Assembly (NCBI RefSeq): GCF_024166365.1
Contig: NC_064821.1
Span: 52,727,093-52,791,092, forward strand
Direction: 5' to 3'
Source: Elephas maximus indicus
Lineage: Eukaryota > Chordata > Mammalia > Proboscidea > Elephantidae
Length of the DNA: 64,000 nt
Positions 1 to 11,716 of the stretch are shown here, piece after piece. The stretch's first letter is position 1. Each line of letters begins with the position of its first letter. Below the pieces are notes generated by a model that was given only the letters and a program-made list of their open reading frames with translations, searched no databases and was not told where the DNA came from. The position numbers and the translations under genes were made by a program.

Positions 1-166
1 GGTAAGATTCTGTTTCTCCCATGCCTCTGAAGACCATAATATATCTGTCCTTCACTCAAGTATGGAGGAGCAAAAAAGTTAGACACATCTGGTTTCCACT
101 AAAATGTTCTCTTCCTAGGGTGGCACCATAAATCAGATGAGTTCTAAGTTCTTCGAGAGCTGGGGA

Positions 167-383
167 AAACAAAAAATCAACAGTTGCTGTCAAGTTAACT
201 GTGACTCACGTCACTTCCATGTGTGTCAGAGTAGAACTGTGCTCCATAGGGTTTTCAATGGCTGATTTTTCAGAAGGAGATCACCAGGCCTTTCTTTCGA
301 GGCACCTCAGGGTGGACTCGAACCTCCAACCTTTGAATTAGCAGTTGAATGTGTTGATCATTGTTACCACCCAGGGACTCTGG
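167..383 (-). repeat. AfroSINE (type 2), antisense, with TSD
   Basis: Has the type 2 body (GTGCTCCATAGGG, ATCACCAGGCCTTTC) and the CACCCAGGGACTC end. It is flanked by GAGCTGGGGA (157-166) and GAGCTGGAGA (384-393), a 9/10 target-site duplication. Bases 384-863 beyond it show no gene and no recognised repeat. Confidence 0.88.
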
Positions 384-863
384 GAGCTGGAGAGAAGGCA
401 CTTTATACCAGTGCTTTTGTGGGAATCCTACTGAATTACAGTCTCAGGAGATTATGTGATTCTCTTGACAAGCACACAAGGAATCCGTAGATTATTCAGG
501 TGCCTGCCCAGGGTGTTTTGTTCTGAATTTGCAGCAATCTACTCTAAATAAGGTACTAAGTGTTAGTTTATTCATTTGAACAACAAGCAGCTTGGTCCCC
601 CAACTGAATTCTGGGAGGGGAGGAGATTGGAAGAATATACTGAAGACTGGTCCTCTGAGTGGGGAAAATGAATTCATTTCAGCTGGCAGATGGAAATAAA
701 TTGAACCTATTCTGAACAAGAAATCTCTTGCTCAATTTTCCCTACTTTTTCCATAAAGTACCAGTTCCCCTTACTCTTAATGCTACCAGCATTCTGTTTC
801 TGGGTCTTGGGATTACCCCATTTGGGGAATTGTTGGTGCATTTTACCTGGTTAGGATGGGGCC

Positions 864-1078
864 TGGCATGCCTAAAAGGCAGTGGTAGAATTCTTGCCTT
901 CCGTGCGGGAGACCCAGATTCAATTCCTGGCCAACACACCTCAGGCGTAACCCTCAGCGTCTGTCAGTGGAGGCTCGTGTGTTGCTATGATGCTGAACAG
1001 GTATCAGTGGAGCTTCCAGATGAAAATGGAGTAAGAAGAAAGCCTGGCAATCTACTTACAAAAATCAGTGAGTGAAAA
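864..1078 (+). repeat. tRNA-Gly-headed SINE, 5' part
   Basis: The head resembles tRNA-Gly: GCAGTGGTAGAATTCTTGCC (A-box region) and a B box GATTCAATTCC at 917-927. The body, from GGAGGCTCGTGTGTTGC onward, matches the 5' region of the RTE LINE of this genome. Related copies are at 16790-16985 and 39127-39475. It is a retroposon, not a tRNA gene. Confidence 0.75.
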
Positions 1079-1402
1079 TCTTCTAGAAAGAGAACCAGGA
1101 ATAGGAGGAAATAGAACATGTGGCTAATTGCCCCCATGAACAATTGCTTCCTTTGTGATGAGACCAGAAAAACTGAAGGGTGCACAGCTACCACTACTGA
1201 ATATTTTGATAAAAGATTTTATAGAAGATTCCTGATCGAAAGGGGGAAAATGAGAATTGGAAAATCTCATGGAATCTATACTTTCTGGAGCCGCTGAGGC
1301 TGGATGAACACCCAAAACTATTGCCCTGAAATAATCTTTAAATCTTAAACCAAAAATATTCCCTTAAATCTTTAAAACAAACAATAATAATAATAATAAT
1401 AA

Positions 1403-1540
1403 AACCTGTTGCTGTGGAGTTGGCCCCTAGAGGACAGAGTAGAACTGCCCCACAGAGTCAAGGAGGGCCTGCTGGATTTGAGCTGCCAACCTTTTGGTTA
1501 GCAACTGCAGCTCTTAACCACTACGCCACCTGGGTTGCCT
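1403..1540 (-). repeat. AfroSINE (type 1), antisense
   Basis: GAGGACAGAGTAGAACTGCC, then CAACCTTTTGGTTAGC and CTCTTAACCACTACGCCACC. Nested in the L1 family C copy. Confidence 0.88.
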
Positions 1541-1623
1541 AAAACCAAACAATAATTCAGCTTAATTAGTAAAGAATGTCTGTCTACCTTGGGTGTTGTG
1601 CTCTTTAAAGAACTACATGTGTG

Positions 1624-1790
1624 GGATCCCTGATGGCATAGTAGTTAAGTGCCGTGGCTGCTAACCAAGAGGTCAGCAGTTCAAATTCACCAGCTGCTCC
1701 TTGGAAACCCTATGGGGCAGTTCTACTCTGACCTATAGGTCACTATGAGTCAGAATCGAGTCAACGGCAATAGTTTGGTTTTTCTTTTGG
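1624..1790 (+). repeat. AfroSINE (type 1), sense
   Basis: CCTGATGGCATAGTAGTTAA head, then TGCTCCTTGGAAACCC and a GAGTCAACGGCAATAGTTTG tail with T-rich end. Nested in the L1 family C copy. Confidence 0.9.
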
Positions 1791-1880
1791 TGGGGGGAAG
1801 GTATATACATGTGATCAAATTGACAATAGAAACTGGAAAAATTAAACAGGAAACTTAGGGGGCAATGAGTTTATGTTAAT

Positions 1881-4588
1881 ATTGTTGTTGTCGTTAGGTG
1901 CCCTCGAGTCTATTCCAACTCTTAACAACCCTGTGTACAATGGAACGAAACACTGTCCGGTCCTATGCCAGTCTCACAATCATTGCTATGTTTGAACTCA
2001 TTATTGCAGCCACTATGTCAATCCACCTCTTTGAGAGTCTTCCTCTTTTTCATAGACCCTAAACTTTACCAAACATGATATCCTGCTCCAGGGACTGGTC
2101 CCTCCTGACATGTCCAGAGTAAGCAAGACAAAGTCTTGCTTGGTATCCTGTCTTCTAAGGAATATTGTGGCTGTATATCTTCCAAGACAGATTTGTTTGT
2201 TCTTCTGGCAGTCCATGGTATATTCAATATTCTTTGCCAACACCATAACTGAAAGGCATCAATTCTTCAAGTTTCCTTACTCATTGTCCAGCTTTCTCAT
2301 GCATCTGAGGTGATTGAAAATACCATGCCTTGGGTCAGTGCACCTTAGTCCTTAAAGTGACATCTCTCTTTTTTTTTTTTTAACACTTTAAAGAGATCTT
2401 TTACAGCAGATTTGCCCAATGCAATATATCCTTTGATTTCCTGACTGCTGCTTCTATGGGCATTGATTGTGAATCCAAGTAAAATGAAATCTTTGACAAT
2501 TTCAATCTTTTCTTGGTTTATCATAATGTTGCTTATCAGCTCAGTTGTGAGAATTTTTGTTTCCTTTATGTTGAGATGTAATCCATACCAAAGGCTGTGG
2601 TCTTTGACCTTCTTCAGTGTTTCAAGTCTTCTTCACTTCCAGCAAGCAAGGTTGTGTCATCTGCATATCACAGGTTGTTAACGTGTCTTCCTCAAATCCT
2701 GATGTCCCATTCTTCTTCATATAGTCCAGCTTCTTGGATTATTTATTCAGCATAGAGATTGAATAAGTACGGAGAAAGGATATAACCTTGACTCACACCT
2801 TTCCTGATTTCAAGTGACAAAGTATCCCCTCGTGCTGTTCAAACGACTGCCTTTTGGTCTATGTACATGTTCTGAATGAGCACAAATAAGTGTTCTGGAA
2901 TTCTCATTGTTTGCAGTGTTATCCCTAATTTGTTATGAACCATACAGATGAATGCCTTTGCATAGTCAATAAAACACAGGCAAACATCTTTCTGGTATTC
3001 TCTGCTTTGAGCCAGATTGCATCTGACATCAGCAATGATATCCCTTGTTTCACATCCTCTTCTGAATCCAGCTTGAATTTCTGCCAGTTCCCTGTCAATG
3101 TACTGCTGCAACCATTTTTTAATTTTCCTCAGCAAAATTTTACTTATGTGTGATATTAATGACATTGTTTGATAAATTCTGCAGTCCGTTGGATCATCTT
3201 TCTTTGAAATGGGCACAAATATGGATCTTTTCCAGTTGGTTGGCCAGGTTAGCTATCTTCCAAATTTCTTGGCACAGACGAGCAAGCACTTCCAGCATTG
3301 CATCTGTTTGTGGAAACATCTCGATTGGTATTCCACCAGCTTCTGGAGCTTTGTTTTTGGCCAGTGACTTTAGTGCAGCTTGGACTTTTTCCTTCAGCAC
3401 CGTCAGTTCTTGCTCATATACTACCCTCTGAAATGGTTAAACACTGACCAATTCTTTTTGGTACAACGACTCTGTGTATTCTTTCCATCTTCTGATGCTT
3501 CCTGCATCATTCAATTTTTGCCTGTAATATTGCAAGTGGAGGCTTGAATTTTTTCTTCTGTTCTTTCAGCTTGATAAATGTTGAGCGTGTGCTTCCCTTT
3601 CGGTTTTCTATCTCCAGGCCTCTGCAGATTTCATCAGAATACTTTACTTTGTCTTTTCGAGCCACCCTTTGAAATCTTCTGTTCAGCTCTTTTACCTTAT
3701 TATTTCTTCTACTGGCTTTTTAGCTGCTCAATGTTCAAAAGGAAGTTTCCGAGTCTCTTCTGACATCCATTTTGGTCTTTTCTTTCTTTCCTGTCTTTTT
3801 AATGACCTTTTGTTTTCTTCATGTATGATGTCCTCGATGTCATCTCACAATTCATCTGGTTCACTCAGTAGTGTTCAACCATCAAATCTATTCTTGAGAT
3901 GGTCTCTAAATTCAGGTGGAATGTACTCAAGGTCATACTTGGCTCTTGTAGACTTATTTTAATTTTCTTCAGTTTCAACTTGTACTTGCATATGAGCAAT
4001 TGATGGTCTGTTCCTCAGTCGGCCCCTTGCCTTGTTCTGACTGATGATATTGAGATTTTCCATCATTCCCTTTCCATAGATGTAGTTGATTTGATTCCTG
4101 TGTATCCTATCCAGCGAGGGCCACATGTATAGTTGACATTTATGTTGTTGAAAAAAGGTATTTCCAATGAATAAGTCATCGATCTTGCAAAATTCTATCA
4201 TGAGATCTTCGGCGTTGTTTCTGGCACCAAGGTCATATTTTCCAGCTACCGATTCTTCTTGTTTCCAACCTTTGCGTTCCAGTCACCAGTAATTATCAAT
4301 GCATCCCGATTGCATGTTTGATCAATTTCAGGCTGCAGAAGTTGGTAAAAATCTTAATTTCTTTATCTTTGGCATTAGTGGTTGGTGCATAAATTTGAAT
4401 AATAGTCATATTATCCTATCACTGACAGCATTGTACTTCAGGATAGATCTTGAAATGTTCTATTTTACAATGAACGTGATGCTATTTCTCTTCAATTTTT
4501 CATTCCTGGCAGAGTAGACCATATGATTGTCCAAATCAAAATGATGTATACCATTTCAGCTCACTACTGCCTAGGATACCGATCTTCA
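1881..4588 (-). mobile_element. RTE (BovB-like) LINE, 2.7-kb copy
   Basis: Antisense RTE LINE. Its 3' end is at the left edge, where the (GTT)n tract and GTTAGGTGCC represent an (AAC)n tail. To the right follow, in order, the C-terminal, reverse transcriptase and endonuclease-side coding regions. It lacks the extreme 5' part and is inserted in an L1 3' UTR around its GAGTTTATGTTAAT segment. RTE elements of this kind are abundant in afrotherians, and their tail also ends other repeats in the window. Confidence 0.85.
2013..4201 (-). pseudogene. RTE reverse transcriptase/endonuclease ORF, decayed
   Basis: Decayed single ORF of the RTE element. Open stretches read as RTE protein are 3959-4201, 3194-3400, 2839-3216 (reverse transcriptase core with the FIDYAKAF motif that holds the first catalytic Asp) and 2013-2246 (C-terminal part). 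The catalytic YADD box followed by Thr is still encoded at 2653-2667 but is preceded directly by a TGA stop. Stops and frameshifts divide the rest, so the element is dead. This is a selfish-element gene, not a host gene. Confidence 0.85.
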
Positions 4589-4735
4589 ATATCTTCAATA
4601 ATGGAGAAAGAGAAATTACAAAAAAGAAGACGAGAATGGTTGCATGATTCGAAGAATGTAATCAATGTCACTGAATTGTACATGGACAAGTTGTTGAATT
4701 AGTTTAAGTTCTGCTGTAAATATTCTCAACAACAA

Positions 4736-4862
4736 CAACTAAACCCTATGGATTTACAACAATATGATCTGCAATGCATCATGGGGATGGTGCAAGGTTG
4801 GGCAGTGTTTTCTTCCATTGTGATGGGGTCGCCATGAATCAAGGGCCAACTGGATGGCCACT
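4736..4862 (+). repeat. RTE-type 3' tail fragment of a chimeric SINE
   Basis: CATGGGGATGGTGCAAG, GCAGTGTTTTCTTCCATTG and GATGGGGTCGCCATGA match the 3' part of the tRNA-Gly/RTE SINE (compare 17935-18052). No head is seen on this copy. Confidence 0.6.
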
Positions 4863-6115
4863 GTTAAACGTGCAGAAGATCAAGCCCTGAACCATGAGTT
4901 AGCAGATCCGCGTTCTGGGGCCAATGCAGGCTTCAATTCATTTTGTCATTTTGAGCAAATCACTAACCTCTCTCATCCTCGGTTTCATGTCTAAAAGGGG
5001 GCTCTTGGGCTCAACGATGTTGAAGGTCCCTTCCTGGGGTATCTTGTCTCCAATAAGTGACCATGTTGAGGAAAGGATGTTAAAGGACAAACAGAAGAAA
5101 CAAACCCACGTTAACCTACCAAGGGGTTTAGTGCCATTCTTTTCCAGTTAAGGGTCACTGTTTCCATCCCCATAGTGGACATATTTTGGTTATTTTCCCA
5201 TCATTCCTTCCTCTTTTCTCCCAAAGTTTTCTCACTGGGGAATTCAGTCCCTCCCCATTCTCAGCCCATGTTTTGGTTACAGACCCACCTCATCAGGTAA
5301 TTCGTTCAGATCTGAACACATGGCCCAATTGGCTCCAAGAAGATATAAGCAGATGTTTTGCTGGTGCTTCTGGGAAAAGAAATCCTCTCCCTCCCCTGAG
5401 ACGCTGTGGTGGGAGGATATGGCCTGTGCAGCTGCAGAGGCCATTCTGTGACCACAGTAAGCATTTATTAAGAACGTGAAGTATACATGCAGAACCCTGC
5501 ACCAGTGTGGAGTCTGAGGACACAATGGACATGGAAAAGGAGGTGGAGGGCGAGTGAGGAGCTGGACTGTATCTCTGGACTTCTTGGCCAGGTGAGTCAA
5601 TGAAGTCTTGTGTTTTTATTAAGCCAGTTTGGAATCTGAGTTGGAGTTTCGGTCTCTTGCAACTAGAACAACCACCACCACTACCAGAACAAAGAACAGA
5701 TACCACCTCCATGAGAACCGGCAGCTTCACTAATGTTTCTATCTCAGACCTGTTACAGTCAGCGCTCCCAAAGTGCAGTGCCTCTGATTAGAAGGGGGCC
5801 TGGGGAAAAGTGGGAACACTTAGAAAAACCACCCAAAGTGTAAGTTACATTGATGGAGGGCCGGAAGGATGTAAGCTGCACTTTGGGTACAAAAGCGGGT
5901 TTGTTGTGTTCTCCCCACTCCACACACTGATTCCTAATTCTTAGTAAAATTAACCAAGTTTAAAAAAAAAAAAAACCTGAAAATTAATAACTAGGAGTTG
6001 ACAATCTGCTCATGAAATTGGAAACTGAGACCAAGGATATCATAGGAAGCACACCCACCTCTGTTTTCACTTGCCCAGAGATCATCAACATGAACATACC
6101 AGAATTCCAGAAGTA
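4863..6115. other. Unique sequence, no gene recognised
   Basis: No repeat family or credible exon was recognised. It includes oligo(A) at 5962-5975. Open stretches here are short, overlapping on both strands and without family features. Confidence 0.6.
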
Positions 6116-6262
6116 GCTGGTTGCTCAGGCTTTGGAGTCAGGATGACCTGGCTCTGATTCCTGCTCTGTTCCTTGCTGTGACTTGGGGAACTCAAACTAT
6201 GTCTCCACTCCCTCCTCTGTACTATGGGGATAACGTACCTGGCAGGGTTGTTCAGAGACCTT
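6116..6262 (+). repeat. MIR SINE
   Basis: Classic MIR core: GCTTTGGAGTCAGGATGACC, then TGTGACTTGGGGAA, then TACTATGGGGATAACGTACC and GCAGGGTTGTTC. Confidence 0.85.
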
Positions 6263-6556
6263 GTTTATGTGTCAATGGCATTTTCTTCTCTCCCCAAACC
6301 CTCCCCGTCATCTGCCTCATTCTACACTCATGCACTTTTCTGGCTCTTCTTTAATAGTAGATAAATTTGTCAGAGTTTGGAAGGAGACGGTGACACATGG
6401 CTTCTCCTTTGGTCATGAGACTAGCTCTGTCCCTAGTAGTTTACAGACAAAGAACATTTGAGCCACACTGATGAAGAAAGTGGAGCTGGCATCAGGAGTG
6501 ACCAAGTGGCAGAAGGAAAAGGTGAGTGAGACACAGGCAAGCCTAAAATCATTCAA

Positions 6557-7615
6557 GGTCAGCAGAGGAAGAAGGAGAGTGAGGAATAGGAGGAGCAAAT
6601 GGAATGTGTGGTTAATTGCCTCCATGAACAACTACCTCCTTTGCAATGAGACCAGAAGGACTGGATGGTGCCCAGCTACCATTACTGAACTTTTCTTTGT
6701 GTGTGTGCTTTAAGTGAAAGCTTACAAATCAAGTCAGTCTCTCATACAAAAATTTATATAGACCTTGCAATGTACTCCTAGTTGCTCTCCCCTTAATGAG
6801 ACAGCACACTCCTCCTCTCTACCCTGTATTCCCTGTGTGCATTTGGCCAGCTTCTGTCCCCCTCTGCCTTCTCATCTCGCCTCCACACAGGAGCTGCCCA
6901 CAGAGTCTCACGTGTCTACTTGAGCCAAGAAGCTCACTCCTCACCACTACCATTTTCTGTCTTATAGTCCAGTCCAATCCCTGTCTGAAGAGTTGGCTTT
7001 GGGAATGGTTCCAGTCTTGGACTAACAGAAGGTCAAGGGACCATGACCTCCAAGGTCCTTCTAGCCTCGGTCAGACCATTAAGTCTGGTGTTTTTATGAG
7101 AATTTGAGGTCTGCATCCCACTGTTCTCCTGCTTCATTAGAGATTCTCTGCATTACTGAACATTTTGATCAAAGATTCTATAGAAGAATCCTGGGGGACA
7201 ATGCAGAACAGAATTTCAAATTCTTGTGAAATCCAGGCTTTCTGGAGCCCTGGAGGCTGGATGAACACCTGAAACTATTGCCCTGAGATAACCTTTAAAC
7301 CTTAAATTAAGTGTTCTCAAAACCAAACAATAGTTTAGCTTAATTAGTAAAGAATATTTGCTTTGAGCATTGTGCTGTTTTAAGAACTACCTATACAGAA
7401 CCAAACTGACAACAGCAACTTAAAAGATTAGATAGAAAACTTGGGGACCAGTGAGTTTATGTTAATGGTGAAGGAACAATTTGGAAAAGGAGAGTGAAAG
7501 TAGTTGCAGGAATAGAAGAATGTAATCAATGTCACTGAATTGTACATATAAAAATTGCTGAATTTGTATATGTTCTGTTGTGTATATTCTCAACAACACT
7601 ACCAACAACAAAGAC
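6557..7615 (+). mobile_element. L1 3' end (family C, copy 2), interrupted
   Basis: Same L1 3' UTR as at 32990, split into 6557-6690 and 7151-7615 by an antisense L1 fragment. It ends after CACTGAATTGTACAT and the CTCAACAACA tract. The preceding 6263-6556 is unique. Confidence 0.8.
6691..7150 (-). mobile_element. L1 3' fragment (family A), antisense, 11-bp TSD
   Basis: Matches the antisense 3' UTR of the full-length L1 in this window (CTTTAAGTGAAAGCTTACA at its T-rich start; CAGACCATTAAGTCTGG). CATTACTGAAC occurs on both sides (6680-6690 and 7151-7161), a perfect target-site duplication made from the host L1 family C sequence. Confidence 0.9.
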
Positions 7616-7689
7616 TTTTTAAAAATCATTCAAGGAAAGAAACAATGAAATTAAACGAGCTAATTATGTGTGTAAAGAACCATGTCAAT

Positions 7690-8248
7690 GAATCGGCAGT
7701 TCCAGTCCTAGGTATATAACCAAAAGACTTGAAAGCAGGGATACAAACAGATACTTGCCCACCAATGTTCACTGCAGCACTACTCACAGTAGCCAGAAGG
7801 TGGAACCAACCCAAGTGTCCATCAACAGATGAGTGGATAAACAAAATGTGGTCTATCCATACAATGGACTATTAGTCATAAAGGGAAATGAAGTCCTGAT
7901 ACATCCTACGACACAGATGAACCGTGAAAACATGCTGAGCAAAAAAAGTCAGACACAAAACGACAAATACTGTCTGATCCCACTTATATGAAATATCAAG
8001 AATCAACCATTGCACAGAGATAAAAGTTTATTAGTGCTTACCAGGGACGGGTGAGGGGGGGAGCGGGGGAGTTACTACTGAAGGGTTACTGAGTTTCCAT
8101 TAATGGTGATGGAAAGATTTGGAAACGGATAGTGTCAATGGTGACACAACACGGTGAATGTAGTACTGAACCGTACACGTAAAAATGGTGGAAATGGCAA
8201 ATGTTTGGTTATATATATTTTATCACAATAAAATAAAATAAAAAACCA
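7690..8248 (+). mobile_element. Old L1 3' end
   Basis: Carries decayed L1 ORF2 C-terminal and 3' UTR landmarks: CACTGCAGCACTACTCACAG, CAAGTGTCCATCAACAGATG, ACAATGGACTATTAG and CCCACTTATATGAAATATC. It ends in CACAATAAAATAAAATA. More diverged than the other L1 families here. Confidence 0.8.
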
Positions 8249-8277
8249 TGTCAGTCAGAGAGCACTTATTAAGCACC

Positions 8278-8442
8278 TTTTTTTGTGTCGCATAGTGGTT
8301 AAGTTCTATGGCTGCTACCTTAAAGGTCGGCAGTTCAAATCTGACAGGTGCTCCTTGGAAACTATGGGGCAGTTCTACCCTGTCCTATAGGGTCGCTATG
8401 AGTCGGAATCGACTGGACAGCAATGGGTTTGGTTTTTTTGGT
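8278..8442 (+). repeat. AfroSINE (type 1), sense
   Basis: GCATAGTGGTTAAGTTC head, then GGTGCTCCTTGGAAAC, GTCCTATAGGGTCGCTATGA and a CAATGGGTTTGGTT tail. Confidence 0.9.
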
Positions 8443-9884
8443 TGCTGTGCATACAAAGCCCGAGCCAGCTCTGGACCAGGTCCTTAGAAGAGTCGAAGGC
8501 ACAATTCTATCCACGGGCAGAATCTATGGTTCTTAACAGCCCTTAAACGCTAATCTTAACCTGGCCACTCATCACAGCAATGCTTTTCATCACCTCTGAG
8601 TTGTAGGGGGAAGCATTTAGCAAAGCCACTCAAATCAGATTGGAGAAGTGGAATTTGGAAACCCTCCAGGGTCTAACAGGAGCCTGGCTGTCTGCTTCTC
8701 TAGGGAGAAAATGACCTCAGTGAAGGGTGGATTTTATCACCTGAAAGGCTGGGACAATGCAAGGGGGATGCCTCATAGGAAGGGACACTTAATGACCAAC
8801 TTCCTGGTCTGTTTCCAGGCCTGCAGGCACAGAATCCCTTTGGGCATCTGGTCAATCTACCCTCCACCCCAAATGCAAGACACGCACACTGATACACTCA
8901 GACACACATAGAGATACAGGCACACACATAGAGACACAGGCACACACATGCACACCCACACAGACACACACAAAGACAGGCATCTACAGACACACATTAC
9001 AGTGAGACACAGACACCCTCAAATGCACACACAGACACACACAGACAGACACACACAGACAGGGTGAATGAAGGTGCCCTTCTCAGCTGAATCAGGAGCC
9101 CAGGAGAGCAGAGGTTGGTTCTGCATTGCAATATTCTGTCTCCACTCCTGATTCATTATTCTGGAGCTGTGGATGGATGATACCGGCCTTGGAGCTGCAA
9201 CGACCTTCAATATCTTGAAGTGTCAAAAGCAAGGAGGAGTCCTCTGCATAGAATGACAATGCATGTTTGGAGGGAAAAAAAATCAAAATTGTTGCTTTAA
9301 AAATAGGAATGTATCTTTGAAGAGAGAGTACCTTGCAGATAAGACTCTCGGGGGAAAAAAAGTTTCAAGGTGACCGTTTCTGAGAAATTGTACCTGTAGA
9401 CAGGCAGGGATTTTGCCAAAAGAAACTGACCAATGCCTGATTACGAAGAAATGAATGAATGGAAAGAGGGTGGGGGACTTCTCATCCCGTCTGGGACACA
9501 CGTGCCCCTCACATCAGGAAGAGATGTGTTCCTGAAATGTTAACTGCAAATTGGAACTGTTATAGCCTAAGTCATTTTCTCCATTACTTTCCTTGCAAAG
9601 ATGGACCCTCAAAATTTGCTTAGGCACTAGGGTGTAACGAAACCACGGTTACGTCTGCAGCAAACCTTTTAACGTGATCGCTTTTATAGCTAGAACTGAC
9701 CATTTTCTTTTATTAAAAAGAAATTACATTCCAAAAAAGCTGAAAAACATGAAATCTAATAGCTAGCATAATTTCTCTACAGGGCACAAGAGTTTTGATG
9801 TCAACATCATTTACTGGTCAGCTTTTGAGTACCGGCCGCCGGCTTAGGGAGTTTCATGAGGTATGCAATGTAATCCCCACAACG
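8443..9884. other. Unique sequence around a CA-rich repeat
   Basis: Apart from the CA-rich tract at 8877-9062 no repeat or gene was recognised. It contains GAATGAATGGAAAG near 9450 and short polypurine runs, and no exon-like structure. Confidence 0.55.
8877..9062 (+). repeat. Imperfect CA-rich microsatellite
   Basis: About 185 bases of CA-rich sequence built from CACACA, CAGACA and GAGACACAGG variants. The interruptions suggest an old, slowly mutating array. Confidence 0.9.
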
Positions 9885-10060
9885 ATCCTGTTCAGTAGAT
9901 ATTATTATCTCCATTTTTTGGATGTAATAATACAGTTGAGGGAGATTGAGTAGCTTGCCCATGCTCATGAATTGGAAGAGGCAAAGCTGTAATTCAAACC
10001 CAGGTGGGTGACTCTGGGCTCAGTATACTTTCCATTCCACCACTGCAACCTGGTTTAAAG
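9885..10060 (-). repeat. MIR SINE, antisense
   Basis: Antisense MIR: GATATTATTATCTCCATTTT, then GAGTAGCTTGCCCATG, CAAAGCTGTAATTCAAACCC and CATTCCACCACTGCAACC. Confidence 0.85.
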
Positions 10061-10179
10061 GTCTAAAGGAAAAAAACAAAAACAAAAACAGGCAATAACC
10101 CCAAAGACAAGAGCCTCAGCTGCTAAATTAAACAGAAAGCAGCTCCAGTTTCTAACAAGTTCCTTTCTCAGCGTCCTCT

Positions 10180-10545
10180 GTTGTTGTTAGTTGCCCTTCA
10201 GTTGGCTCTGATTCCTGACGACTCTATAAACAGTATGGCTGTACTGTTGCCCAGCCCTGCACCACCTTCATGATCCCTGGTATGCCCGAGTCCGCTGTTG
10301 CAGCCACTGTGTATTTTGAATGACTTCCAGTCTAGGAGGCTCATCTTCCAGCACTATATGGGACAATATTTTCTTGTGATCCATAGGGTTTTCGTTGACT
10401 AATTTTTGGAAATAGATCTCTAGGCCTTCCTTCCTTAGTCTGGAAGCTCTGCTGAAGCCTATCCACCATGGGTGACCCTGCTGGTATTTGAAATACTGGT
10501 GGCATAGATTCTAGCATCATAGAAACATGCAAGCCACCACAGTAC
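10180..10545 (-). mobile_element. Internally deleted RTE derivative, antisense
   Basis: An RTE 3' end (TTGTTGTTAGTTGCC; CCACTGTGTATTTTGA) joins directly to RTE 5' sequence (GCTCATCTTCCAGCACTATA; GGGTGACCCTGCTGGTATTT), so the coding part is missing. The same junction recurs at 20405-20800 and, split, at 41712-42640. A non-autonomous RTE family is inferred. Confidence 0.75.
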
Positions 10546-10599
10546 TAGACTAGGTGGCACATTAAGACAATGACTCTCAATTTAGGGTTGCACTAAAAA

Positions 10600-10807
10600 A
10601 AAAAAAAAAGTTGCCACCTAGTCTATTCCAGCTCATGGCGACCCCATGTGCATGAGAGTAGAAGTGTGCTCCGCAGGGTTTTCAAAGGCTGATTTTTCAG
10701 AAGTAGATTGCCAGAACTTTCTTCTGAGGTGCCTCTAGGTAGGCTTGAACCCCCAGCCTTTTGGTTAGCAGCCAAACACTCAACCGTTTGCCCCACCCAA
10801 GGATTCC
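10600..10807 (-). repeat. AfroSINE (type 2), antisense
   Basis: Starts at an A-run (10587-10601), with GCTCATGGCGACCCCATG, GTGTGCTCCGCAGGG, GCTGATTTTTCAGAAGTAG and a CCCACCCAAGGATTCC end. The following 10808-11164 holds no recognised feature. Confidence 0.88.
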
Positions 10808-11164
10808 ATTACAGTTCCATACAAAGATGCAATTAGTCATTGCATGACTCCAGGGGACAGCAATTTATGTGAATGGTGCCCCCTGGTGGTGTGCAGTATA
10901 CAGCCTGCACAGCTCTATATGGCAGCTGGATGCCAGCTTTTTCTGCTGGAAGGAGCAACTGAGTCAATCCCTTCAACAACTGCAGAAAAGAAAGGTGGTG
11001 GCAAGGTGGTTAGTCTTCACTGGGGCTGGGGGGCCATCTTGAAGTTGCCAGAAAAGCCCAAGAGTTTAGTTCACATACCTTATCTTCCTGTCTCGGGAAA
11101 AGACCTCTGGGGCATGGCAGGTAGTGGCCATGACCTTGGCCAAAAGAATGGGACAGACAGGGCT

Positions 11165-11270
11165 CCGGTTCCAGCTGTCCATGTATTAGCTGGTGGACTT
11201 GGCAAAGGCTTAATCTCCCTTTAGGACTCAGATTCCTCAGCTATAAAATGGGAATAATAAAAATACCCAG
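11165..11270 (+). repeat. MIR SINE, central/3' part
   Basis: GGACTTGGCAAAGGCTTAAT, then TCAGCTATAAAATGGGAAT and ATACCCAG: the MIR core in decayed form. Confidence 0.7.
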
Positions 11271-11716
11271 CGTTATGGGTTGAATTGTGCCCCCAAAAAG
11301 ATACATTGAAGTCCTAACCCTTGGTACCTGTGAATGTGACCTTGTTTGGAAATAGGGTCTTTGAAGATGTTATCCATTAAGTTAACATAAGGTCATACTG
11401 GAGTAGGGTGGGACCTCATGCAATATGATTGGTGTCTTTAGAAAGAGGAAAAGAGACTCTGAGAAAGATGGAAATGGAGAGCGCCACCTGGTGTGAAGGG
11501 ATTATGCTACAGCTGCAAGCCAAGGATGCCTGGGGCCACCAGAAGCTGGAGGAGACAAGAAAGGATCCTCCCCTAGAAGCTTCCGAGAGAGCATGGCCCT
11601 GCTCACACCCTAAATTCAAACTTCTAGCCTCCAGAACTGAGAGACAATATGTTTCTGTCATTTTAAGCCACCTACTTTCTGGTACTTTGTTACAGCAGCC
11701 CCAGGGAACAAAGACA
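11271..11716 (+). mobile_element. MaLR-type (MLT1-like) solo LTR
   Basis: Starts near GTTATGGGTTGAATTGTGCC and ends CCCAGGGAACAAAGACA, with CTTCTAGCCTCCAGAACTG and TTGTTACAGCAGCC, all MLT1 landmarks. CCCAG (11266-11270) and CCCAC (11717-11721) may be the remains of the 5-bp target duplication. No internal retroviral sequence is present. Beyond it, 11717-12029 is unique. Confidence 0.8.

Larger units (their letters stand above)
1081..4735 (+). mobile_element. L1 3' end (family C, copy 1), interrupted
   Basis: A 5'-truncated L1 3' UTR recognised by comparison with four other copies in the window (6557, 12030, 26020, 32990). Shared landmarks are the ATTACTGAACATTTTGAT segment, GAGTTTATGTTAAT and the ending CACTGAATTGTACAT. 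Three later insertions split it: two AfroSINEs and a 2.7-kb RTE element. The last L1 part is 4590-4735. An (AAT)n stretch lies at 1384-1402. Confidence 0.75.

Noticed and set aside
864..1078. Functional tRNA-Gly gene
   Set aside because: Only the head region resembles tRNA; it is mismatched in stems and is continuous with a SINE body. The same holds for all AfroSINE heads with box A/box B-like sequence.
2360..2383. Oligo(T) run in the RTE as another bounded micro-insertion
   Set aside because: No direct repeat flanks it; simple expansion of a T-rich stretch is enough.
5293..5730. 145-codon open stretch on the - strand
   Set aside because: Overlaps another - strand stretch in a different frame; composition is unlike a conserved protein, and no exon signals or homologous family were recognised.
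8877..9062. CRISPR-like or regulatory array in the CA-rich tract
   Set aside because: No regular repeat/spacer pattern; a decayed CA microsatellite explains it.
10844..11224. 126-codon open stretch on the + strand
   Set aside because: Its end runs into a MIR element and the beginning has no family features.
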